A DNA stretch of 61,944 bases from Polymyxa betae (lineage: Eukaryota > Endomyxa > Phytomyxea > Plasmodiophorida > Plasmodiophoridae), in NCBI GenBank assembly GCA_003693705.1, contig RBZT01000610.1, positions 1 to 61,944 on the forward strand, written 5' to 3'. The notes under the pieces are model-generated. The model saw nothing but the letters and a program-made list of their open reading frames with translations. It was not told the DNA's origin and did no database searches. Both the position numbers and the translations under genes were made by a program. Shown here piece after piece: positions 17,849 to 26,371 of the stretch (its first letter is position 1; the number at the start of each line of letters is the position of its first letter).

Positions 17849-20800
17849 TTATTCAATACGCTGGCCACGAGATCGACGTGGTTGTTCGTCTGGGGGATTA
17901 ACGGTAGGGGTCTCTGGACGTTGGCGACGGCTCCGTTCTGCTCGAGGCGTTTCCGCCCTAGCATTGCGACCTCTACGGCCACGCTGCCCAGGGTCTCGTT
18001 TTGGACGAACCCTTTCCCCCAGGCGATCAACAGAATGGATCAGATCCTTACAGGTGACGTGCCAATTACCCGCCAACTGAACACATGCAGTAACGACGCA
18101 AACGGTGCAGTGAGCTGTCGTTTGCATACCACAAATAGGACAATGACGAATATTTTTGGTTGCTAACCTGTGATGGACGTCTTTACGGAGCCTCGTTTGC
18201 TTCCCAATTGCTCCATTTAGCCACTTCAAAATATTTCTCACAGGCGCCTGAGGAATGTTGTCGACGGGCGCTTCGACAGTCACAGGCCGTACCACTGCCT
18301 GAGAAGGTGCAGCCTCAATAACGTCTTCCCTAATCGCTATGAAGTCAGATGACGGATCCCATTTCTCAACAAAATCTTGCAGAAAATCAGCGAAGGATCC
18401 CAACTTATTCAAGCGCTGCTTCAACTGTTTGTAGGAAGAGAAGTTCGGAAGCTCGTGCTCTATCTTCAGCAACCGCAAAACCATGTGCGAATTCATTAGC
18501 CCAATCATGACAAAGCGAATGAAAATGAACGCTCGAGGTGATAGCCAACGGAAATCGACCTTGACGTTTTTCAAGATTCGGGAGACAACATCCTGCCCAC
18601 CTTTGAAATTATTCCAGTGTGAAACAGCAAAAAAAGTCAGATCATGAGCAGCAGGCAGTGGAGTACCTCTTGTCAGACGAGCATCTTCAAAGGCATTCTG
18701 CAACTTTCTCCAGATTTGCAGCGTACGCAAATCGACAGCGAGACCAATCTCACCAGGGCGTAGATCGATCGGATCTGAGATATCGCTTCCGCTGAAAAAT
18801 TGCAGATGTTCAGCACATTTCGTGAGAATCATCGAAGAGAATAGACGGCGGCATTCCGAGCTTACTTGTACAAGAACAGAGTAAATGATGCGGTTGGTAG
18901 TTGAGACTACAAACAGCAGGTGATCAACACCAGTAACAGCCAAATGATGAAGCACCTGGGATCGATATCCCGCTGTCCAAACTAATTTCTTGAACAGAGG
19001 CCGGTCGTTTGATGTGACAAACAGGCGCTGGTTCAGGTTGTCACAAATCTGCCTTGCTGCGTCAAGACGTTATTCTGGCTCAGTAACCGTTTGAGCTGTT
19101 GTCATGGTCTTCAGTTCCAACACACAAACAATTGCTGACGTTTCTTCCATCTCAGGTGGTACCAGCACCAGTGCACCATCGATGGATGTAGCAAGAAGAT
19201 GGTCGTTTGTGCCTGTAATCGATGATTTACGGCACAGAAGACCACGCTGAACGATGTTGCCAACGATTTGAAAACCTTGACTATGTGTTTGAAAGAAAGA
19301 TGGGAGCGCAGCTCGAATATTCGATTCGTTAACGCTTCCGATTTTCATGTTGGAACTGGTGAAAGGCTTCATGAACCATGTCTTCATTAGAGCAGCAGTC
19401 AACCTAACCGTACGATCTGCAATGGGAAAAAGAATACGCTCGATCAAATATTGCTTAGTGCCCGAAAATGGTTGATTCCGAGATTTACAAAGCGCTTTAA
19501 GTTGATTTGCGGTCTTCGTGGTGAGTTTCTCCCGAGCAAATGCTGGATCATCCGCATGGCCTCGAATACCGATTGTAGAAAGCAATTCTCTTTCGACAGG
19601 GGTGTTAAAACCCTCGAAACAGGTGGTTAAAACCGTATGAGAAACAATCCAACCCGTAACAAATGCCATTCTACACCGCCTTGGCTTCGGGTGTCTGATT
19701 CAGTACATTCGTTTAATGTGGATTGGATCAGAACATGACCAGGCTCAGATACCTCAAACGAGCCAGCACGTTTCGGACGCAGACACCAGACGGATAACCG
19801 GGGAGCTGTGGAGAATATCAGAGCGACCCGACCGCGACCACCTCGGTAGGCGATGGCATAAACCCAGCGGTCAGAGAACTTCCTTCGTGCGACATACATG
19901 CTCTTCGCGCCTTTTTCGACAACATGGCGTCCGAATCCTTGGCCGGTATCACCGAAAGTGAATGGGCCTGATTTCATTCGCTTGAACGTGCCTATCAAGT
20001 GAAAGCCTTGTTGGCAGAGGTATTCAACAAGTCCTGGATTCATATATCCACGATCCATGGCGATAATTTCGTTACCTCCATGTACATGCTCCGGTAAACC
20101 TGCGGATTGCATCCACATAAGAACAATCTTGACAATTTCAGAGAATTTCTCCCCCTTTCCCAGTAACCTCATGCCCAGAACAATAGAGGAAACCAGAGAC
20201 ACGGCATTACTGGAAACAACTCCAAAGGCCTTCTTAGGATTGTTGATTCTCTGAAGTCCTAAGGCTTCAGAGAGTGCTGATGTAATGCGAAACTGATCAT
20301 CATCAAACGATATTGAGGTCACTCCGCGAATGTAAGCCAGTCTACAAGAGGCTGTTGTCAACGCTTGTTCTTCACCACGAATTGTACTGTCAACGCTGAA
20401 AGGAGCCTTCCAGCTGCCGCTGTTATTGCTTTCTCGAACAGATTTCAGACCCGTCATGACTTTCTCAAAAGAAGAGCGCTGCAGCGTGGAAGCAACAGGA
20501 TACAATCCCCTTTTCTCCTCATCAAACAGCCTCGTTGGTGTCGTACAATAAATTGAGAGATATCCTAGAACCTTCATAAATCCAATCAGATCTTTGCCGG
20601 AAACAGCATCAGAGCCTGTGGAAATAAAATGATGTTAGGGTTAGGGTTAGGGTTTGGTAACGTTACCTGATGGTAAGCCTTCACGAACAGCCGTCAGTAG
20701 ATTGCCAGTAATGGCAGACAGAAAATAGTTGGTGACGTCATCAAAAGAAACATTGGCGTTCGTCTCTTTGTTGAACATATTTCTGACATTCTAACAAACC

Positions 20801-20976
20801 GCTTTGATTTCAGTTTGTGCTTGTTCTAGTAACATCCGGTCCATCGCGGAGGTTACAATCGAAAAATCGTCCATTTGTTGAGCGGTAACGTTACTCCACT
20901 CACAGGTGTCCTCTTCAGGACCGACGCTAGAAGTCTCCGACCCAGAATCATCGAAATACTCTGCAAGAGAAGTCAT
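17849..20976 (-). pseudogene. piggyBac-like transposase with internal SAP and PD-(D/E)XK nuclease
   Basis: Minus-strand order: acidic N-terminus (MTSLAEYFDDSGSETSS); a 51-bp intron (20616-20666); DDE part 1 with SISFDDDQFRI, RINNPKKAFGVVSSNAVSL and IIAMDRGYMNPGLVEYLCQQ; the strand RGGRGRVALIFST; a SAP-like helix pair TANQLKALCKSRNQPFSGTK near 19500; a YqaJ-type nuclease with SVNESNIRAALP, ATSIDGALVL, CVLELKTMT and SQVLHHLAVTG (19350-18890); DDE part 2 with HWNNFKGGQDVVSRIL near 18600, like piggyBac GG-V-D; a Cys/His cluster RHCPICGMQTTAHCTVC near 18130; and a basic tail. Breaks: a TAG near 20790, a frameshift near 19650 and a TAA near 19072. Domain names are from motifs read by eye. The piggyBac link rests on the DD...GG-x-D order and the C-terminal Cys cluster. 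Confidence 0.75.
20616..20666 (-). other. 51-bp intron containing a telomere-type repeat
   Basis: On the minus strand the donor gtaacg follows CCATCAG (GLPS) and the acceptor tttccacag precedes GCTCTGATGC (SDA). Inside are three CCCTAA units (plus strand 20634-20655). Splicing joins REGLPS to a coding frame that continues through VSGKDLIGFMKVLGYL. Confidence 0.7.
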
Positions 20977-21237
20977 ACTGGCTGTACGAAAATACTCACA
21001 AATGCAGCTGCGACGACGAGGTCAAAAATGGGAATTGCGCGGAAACTTTTTTGCGGGGAAATGTTTGGGTCAATCCCTGGGAGATTGCAAAAATTCAGTG
21101 TAATTGGATTAATCGTGGCATTGATTTTATTTTTCGAAATCGACCCATTTTCAGCACTCAAGAGTGAATAATATTCACTCTTAAGCATTAAAACCAGAAA
21201 CACTGCGAACCCCGTAGAATGAATATTATTCACTCTT

Positions 21238-22260
21238 ACTGAATCAAGGTTATCAATAGCGCTAGAGTTTATCTGGCGACCTACGTGGACGATATAATTA
21301 TAGCATCAAAGTTACAGGAAGCTGTTACCGCCGTCGAAGATGGGATGGAGCAGCATCTGAAGATCAATCGCCTAGGAGAGATAAGACATTTCCTAGGATG
21401 GAAGGTCACCAGTTTAGAAAGCTTCGTGATCATCTCCCAAGATTCGTACGTGCTGCAAGTTTTGACGAAATTCGGTATGGAAGATTGTAACCCGGCGACG
21501 ACACCAGGTGTACATGGACAAGCAAGTCAGCAGGACAAGCAAGAAGAGGAAGACACTAACTTTCCTTATCGCGAATGCGTTGGAAGTTTGATGTATATGG
21601 CGAACAGCACGCGTCCTGACATCGCATACGCGGTCCATCACGCAGCAAGGTTCGTCGCTGATCCAAAACGTGAACACATAAAAGCAGTGAAGCGGATCTT
21701 ACGATACTTACGAGGGACGATCGACACAGGCATCATCTTCAAACGTGACAAGAGCAACGGCCTGACCGGATACGCCGATGCCGACTTTGCTGGGCACGAC
21801 GGCGATTCTCGCTCAACATCTGGCTACATTTTTATGATGAACGGGCCGATTACGTGGTCATCAAGACGCCAACGGCTTACCGCTCTCTCGACAACGGAGG
21901 CTGAAATATATGCATTAGCAGAGGCAAGCAAGGAAGCGATGTGGATTGTCAACTTACTGAAAGACATGGAAGTGCGACCGCACGAGGCTTCGATCAAGAT
22001 GATGGAGGACACGCCGCCTGTTACGCCTTAGTCACCGGGGTGAAGGCGCCGACGAGAACGAAACACCTGGCAGTCCGGATCGGGTTCGTACGTGATCTGA
22101 TCAGCAACAAGGTCATCGAAATGGAGCGTTGTCCGACGACGGCGATGCTCGCCGACCCGCTGACGAAGGCGCTCGGGCCAACCGAGTTCAGACGAAAGAT
22201 GGCGACAATCGTCTCTATCGATATGAATGACAAGGGCTGCGCGCGCACTTTTAAGGGTGC
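21238..22260 (+). pseudogene. copia Pol: RT active site and RNase H
   Basis: Resumes after the insertion with VYLATYVDDIIIASKL (the Y-V-D-D active site at about 21280). It continues with INRLGEIRHFLGWKV, FPYRECVGSLMYMANSTRPD, KRILRYLRGTIDTGI and the RNase H blocks GYADADFAGHDGDSRSTSGY, LSTTEAEIYALAEASKEAMW. After 22031 the end of RNase H (RTKHLAVRIGFVRDLI, MLADPLTKALGP) is in another frame, so one frameshift lies near 22000-22030. Together with 16576-17607 this makes an almost complete copia RT-RNase H. Confidence 0.9.
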
Positions 22261-22272
22261 CAAGTTCAAGTC

Positions 22273-22530
22273 GGCCGAGGGAGAGTGTAAGATTACCACC
22301 TGTGACGGGGAGCGGCCTCCTCTTGTTGGTTGCGCCACCTCCAACTGTTGGCGACTTGACGGTCGTACCCTACCTATACGATGCGATTGACTACCTTTCA
22401 TACAGTCAATCGCGACCTATTTGCAGTCTGTCATAGACTGACGAAAAGATCTGGAAATAAAGACCTATTGTTATTCGCTATTTTACCGCTAGACTGTCGT
22501 TTAAACCAAAGCTTTTACATTTCTGTGTAC
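22273..22530 (+). repeat. polypurine tract and probable copia 3' LTR
   Basis: The run ggccgagggagag (22273-22285) follows the end of RNase H and directly precedes tgtaagattacc, a TG start typical of an LTR. No second copy is present in the window and the CA end is not identified, so the length is a guess. Confidence 0.45.
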
Positions 22531-23282
22531 CGATGCGCCCCAACGAAGTTGTTCGACATCAAAACAGCCATCTCTTCCCGATAGCACAGAAGCTTGACCA
22601 TATCTCATTCAAAAAGACTTTGAAAGCCTTGAACAACCAACCAGCGCAATCTTCTGATTTTCTGCACGATGGAACTCGCGTATTGTTGCTGATGAGTGCA
22701 TCCGACGCACTGAAAGGGCCTTTACCCAAACGTCATCCCGCATTGCTTACGTTGCCGGTCAGACAATAATCTCCTTGGATGACGACCAATACCGAATACG
22801 GTCTGCTCTTTCTGAGGCAATGGGCTTTGTTCGGATCAACAATCCTAAGAAAGCCTTCGGGATTGTTTCTACAAATGCAGTTTCTTTGATAAGCTCAATG
22901 GTTATCAGAATGCGTTTGATCGGAAAAGGGGAAAGCTTTGACGATGTGGTTCGGATTATCTTAATGTGGATTCAAGGCGTTGATCTGTTATCCCAAGTTC
23001 GCGCATCGGGCGAGTTAATGTGCCTTGATCGAGGTTACCTAAGGCCATCTTTGATTGAGTTCCTAATGAATGCTGAGTTTTCACTTATCGGTACTCACAA
23101 ACGCGTCAATTCTTATCCCTTCACCTTTGAAACGCACGCAACCGACTGACTCAACGGGTCGTCGAGGAAATTGGCTGCAAGAACATTTATATCGCCAGAA
23201 AGAAATTTGGTGACAGATTTCTCTACGCCATTGCATATAGATCTGGCAAGGGTCGTGTTGCCACACTTATCTGCACAAACCC
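22500..23282 (+). pseudogene. piggyBac-like transposase fragment, copy 2
   Basis: The plus strand carries the DDE part 1 of the same family as 17849-20976. Blocks are VYRCAPTKLFDIK (matching IYCTTPTRLFDEE), ISLDDDQYRIRSALSEAMG (first Asp), RINNPKKAFGIVSTNAVSL, GKGESFDDVVRIILMWIQ, LMCLDRGYLRPSLIEFL (second Asp) and, after a frameshift, NIYIARKKFGDRFLYAIAYR. The SAP, nuclease and C-terminal parts are absent. The piece has at least three frame changes. It sits next to the copia 3' end and runs opposite to copy 1. Confidence 0.85.
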
Positions 23283-23303
23283 CCGCTTAGGTTACATATG
23301 CAC

Positions 23304-23478
23304 CGGGCGAGTTAACTTGCCTTGATCGAGGTTACCTAAGGCCATCTTTGATTGAGCTCCTAATGAATGCTGAGTTTTCACTTATCGGTACTCACAAACG
23401 CGTCAATTCTTATCCCTTCACCTTTGAAACGCACGCAACCGACTGATTCAACGGGTCGTCGAGGAAATTGGCTGCAAG
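23304..23478 (+). repeat. 175-bp direct duplication of 23007-23181
   Basis: The segment spanning the second catalytic Asp region of the copy 2 transposase occurs again 297 bp downstream with only a few differences. It abuts the copia gag at about 23480. Confidence 0.9.
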
Positions 23479-23844
23479 GAACAGCTTATTCATACAGCAG
23501 ACTATGGTGGATACACTCTTGCGTTGGAACGTTTCATACAAAATCTTGAAAGCGGCATGAGCAGAATCAGCCGACTGAGTTATCGCAAGTAGGATGTCAC
23601 TGACGCGCATCTCGATAATGCCCTTGGCCTTGAGATCTTGGCGATAGAACAGCTTTATCGTGTTCTTATCCGAATCCTCTGGAACGCCAGGTGCATCGAT
23701 AACGGCAGCGTACCTCTTTGGGTTGAAACCAACCATATCATCTAGGTCCATATTGATCAGAAGGGCGGCCATTCGAGGGGCCCATTGGGGGTAGTTTGTG
23801 CCGTCCAGGATAGGCACGAAAGATCGCATGGTCTTGTCCGCCAT
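23479..23844 (-). pseudogene. Ty1/copia Gag N-terminal fragment
   Basis: From the ATG at 23844 on the minus strand: FVPILDGTNYPQWAPRMAAL, the hallmark start of copia Gag (L.G.NY..W...m...L), then a helical UBN2-like domain with FYRQDLKAKGIIEMRVSDI and AHAAFKILYETFQRKS. The similarity ends at the 175-bp duplication, where the frame runs into unrelated sequence. No zinc knuckle or pol follows. The fragment is the 5' part of another copia copy in opposite orientation to the one at 13.7-22.5 kb. Confidence 0.85.
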
Positions 23845-24115
23845 GGGACTCTTAATCTGTTGAGACTAGAGAGACAACAGCGATCAATGTCTGGACAAGC
23901 AGTCAGTTTAAGAAGTGATTGTATTGATGGCCCGGTGGGCTGTTATATAGTAAAATAAGATTAACGCAGATTCAGATATATGGAAACTCCGTGGCGGAGT
24001 TGTCGTATACCAGTGGGGAGCTGCCATAGTCGACTGGGTCTGTGTGTGCTATAGCAACTCCGGATCGGAGCTTGAGAAGTCCTGTGGTTCGTGGCTATGC
24101 ACGACTCGAGCCAAG
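23845..24115 (-). promoter_or_regulatory. probable copia 5' LTR/leader with TATA-like box and palindromes
   Basis: Sequence upstream of the copia gag ATG. On the minus strand it contains tttactatataacag, a TATA-like box. It also contains two palindromes built on CTCCG/CGGAG: aactccg-tgg-cggagtt at 23985-24001 and ctccggatcggag near 24058-24070. No partner LTR is in the window, so the LTR call is inference. Confidence 0.35.
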
Positions 24116-24445
24116 TTACCCTGCGCCCACTTGACGTGTACACCTGCCTTGGCTTGATGTCTTGACAAGCCCAGTATGATTTCTTCCATAGTGGCGTCTA
24201 CGAGTTATCAGCTCACCGGCTTTTGTGCCCAGCGTCAAGTCTACGCAAACAAAGTCCGTGGCCTGTATTTCAGTCTCCTGAAAACCTAACCTCAGTCGAA
24301 CTGGCTCAGTGAGTTTCTGTAACCTAATTGTTGGGTCGTTCATCATCGCTTTTTCTGCGATACTCCGTGGTATCAAAGACACCCCAATAGCTCCTCTATC
24401 GAATATAGCATGAAAATACAAGCTATCGTTAATCCTCACAAGCAC
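24116..24445 (-). pseudogene. retropepsin-like protease fragment
   Basis: The frame reads FHAIFDRGAIGVSLIPRSIA, in the position of the D-[ST]-G-A active site of retroviral-type proteases but with Arg replacing the Ser/Thr. It is followed by VRLRLGFQETEIQ and FVCVDLTLGTKAGELITRR, the flap and second-half strand pattern. The frame is lost before the usual 'ILG.d' segment. Upstream, near 24580-24620 on the minus strand, a degenerate zinc knuckle (CYGCQEVRHPV) links it to the gag at 24962-25522. A dead protease of a gypsy-like element is the best reading. Confidence 0.5.
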
Positions 24446-24961
24446 TTCACTGCTATTATTCTCTGCTCCAATCTTACAAACATGTAAATAGTTGGAATTC
24501 TACTTTGATTTTTTTTAGAAATTGATATTATCATAGACCTCCTGCATTGACAGGTTCTTCGGACATTTGAAAAACCGGGTGTCGGACCTCCTGACAGCCA
24601 TAACACTTCAACGGCTTCTTCCCAGTCTTGACAACTGATTCGCGGGGCTGCTTCGTCGACGCTTGCCCCTTCACCTTTTCGTCATTGGTTATGTTTTGCG
24701 TTTGTTTGGAGGTGCGCCCACTGTAGGATCCGTCCGCTGATAAGCGGACGTTTCTTGATAATAGACCGACACCTCTTATAGCAACTTCAAAAACGCTGAT
24801 GGATCCTTCGACAGATGAGCTTCACGATGAACGCGATCACTCATCGTCCTCTTCAAACCTTTCGGCTCAACCGCGCTCAGGAGAAATTTCACCTCACGAT
24901 TTTTGCCTTCCGGAACAACAAACTGGCGCTCCCATCCGTTCTCCTTCACGATCCGGTGGAA

Positions 24962-25522
24962 TTACACAATCAGATCAATGACACGAGCGCCTGCCGACGC
25001 GATTGTCATCTTCATCTTCAGTTGTCCCATCATCGGGTCCAGGAGGACAGCCCGGGACTTGTCATCACGAAGTACACTCGACATCCATTCCTCAAGGTCT
25101 TTGTCGATGACTTCAATAAATGATTTGCCAACGGAATATAGACAAATCGTCTCAAGAAAGACTGGTTCCAACATCGACACCAGCGACCTCAATCGGGAAC
25201 TATCCAAGCCCGCCTCAAAATGGACCCGAACTAACTGAAGGATATCCTTCCGGTCAGCAGTCCTCAATATTGGAGCCTTGTTAGTCTCCAGTACAGCCAG
25301 ATTTCCTGAAGCAAATCTCGGCTCATTTTTATGTTTCTGCACCAGATCCTCATTCGGCGATCCCGTATTGATCTCGGAGTCGACTATCTTAACGTGACTT
25401 TCATCCTCATAATCAGAATCAGTCACTTCGTCAATTCTGGAGCCCTTGCTAGTCATTATTGACTTGCGACTTTCAGCTCTCAAAGAATTTTTTGTAGCGG
25501 TTTCGTCTAAGGAACGCGACAC
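24962..25522 (-). pseudogene. retroelement Gag fragment related to the gag at 6474
   Basis: 186 codons. The acidic, charged N-terminus is followed by the capsid-like block APILRTADRKDILQLVRVHF, which parallels APILKSTDTVEILSWHSKYL in the plus-strand gag at 6474-7235, and by LVSMLEPVFLETICLY and IEVIDKDLEEWMSSVL. The ends are broken: the zinc knuckle and protease downstream (24446-24700 and 24116-24445) are out of frame. The pair shows two copies of one retroelement family with only gag and protease preserved. Confidence 0.5.
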
Positions 25523-25860
25523 GTTTTAATAAAGCCTTGAATTGGACTGTGTGTTATTGGGATTCAATATCAGTCCTCAAACCTCGATCAGGCCCTTCAA
25601 GAGTAGTTCCTTACTTTCTGGACTCCGAGAGCGACTCACGCAGTTCCTCTGCCACCACTGGGACACCAGTGGCGAGAGTCGGCAATCCCAGTGACAATTT
25701 CGGACTCCGAGAATATTTCCTTAAGATCAGTCCGCAGGATCAATCCGCATCNNNTGAGACAGCTATACTACACAGTCCATACTGGTAGAAATTACTGGTC
25801 TTATCATTTATATCATCAGATAGTACGCATCATACTGCGTTCGGAGGTTTAGAGATCCTC
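25523..25860. other. no gene seen; assembly gap of unknown size
   Basis: Contains three N at 25752-25754. A three-base N run is usually a placeholder, so adjacency across it is not certain. It lies where the left end of the next piggyBac-like copy would be expected. Confidence 0.8.
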
Positions 25861-26371
25861 AAATCTGGTACAATAGGCGCAAAATCATATGAGAGTTCAT
25901 CAGGTCGACCATGATAAAGCGGATAAAGGTAAAGTCCCGAGGAGTCAAAGACCGAGAATCTACCTTTACGTTTTTCAGAATCCTCGAGACATCATGGCCG
26001 CCTTTGAAATTTGTTCATTGAGACACAATGAATGGAATGATGTCATGGGCAGGAAGAAACGGGTTGCCTCTTGACAAACGCCGCTCTTCGAAAGCCTGCT
26101 GCAGCTTTCTCCATACTTGAACTCTATGGCGATCAACAGAATGGCCAAACTCATCAGCTTGCAAATCGAGTACGGTTGCTGGGTCCCTATCATTGAAACA
26201 CTGCTCATGTTCAGCGCATTTGGTAAAAATCATCGATGAGAATAAGCGCCGAGCTTCACAATTCACTTTCATCAGAACAGAATAGATCACGCTGTTGGTA
26301 CTTGATCCAGCGAAATCAGATGATCATCCCCAGCGACTGCCAAATGATGCGAGCCTGAGAACGATACCTGG
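25861..26371 (-). pseudogene. copy 3 transposase: end of nuclease and DDE part 2
   Basis: Minus-strand peptides IIYSVLMKV-like start, CEARRLFSSMIFTKCAEHEQ, VWRKLQQAFEERRLSRGNPF and then, across a frameshift, FKGGHDVSRILKNVKVD correspond one-to-one with copy 1. The Asp of GG-x-D is kept while the x differs (His here, Gln in copy 1). The fragment ends near MVDLMNSHMIL at about 25885. Confidence 0.8.

Larger units (their letters stand above)
17608..21237 (-). mobile_element. piggyBac-like DDE transposon with nuclease insert, copy 1
   Basis: A ~3.6-kb insertion splits the copia RT between HDPCVFIPDT and the VYLATYVDDIIIA block. Both ends carry the palindromic unit agagtgaat-att-attcactct (left 17615-17635; right 21216-21236 with one arm mismatch). 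A further palindrome lies at 21160-21182. The flanking cactgcg...gta is found outside the palindrome at both ends in direct orientation. A TTAA target, usual for piggyBac, is not seen at the borders, so exact ends and target duplication are unresolved. One long minus-strand gene fills it. Confidence 0.8.
13681..22530 (+). mobile_element. Ty1/copia retrotransposon, 5'-truncated, with two nested insertions
   Basis: Copia sequence reads on across three blocks: integrase end (13681-13976), post-integrase linker and RT front (16576 to about 17607), and RT end with RNase H (about 21238-22260). The gaps are a hAT element and a piggyBac-like element. Gag, protease and the integrase front are missing because the left end is cut at the foldback repeat. 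A purine tract at 22273-22285 and a TG start at 22286 mark the beginning of a probable 3' LTR. The LTR end is not defined, so the right boundary is approximate. Confidence 0.85.
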
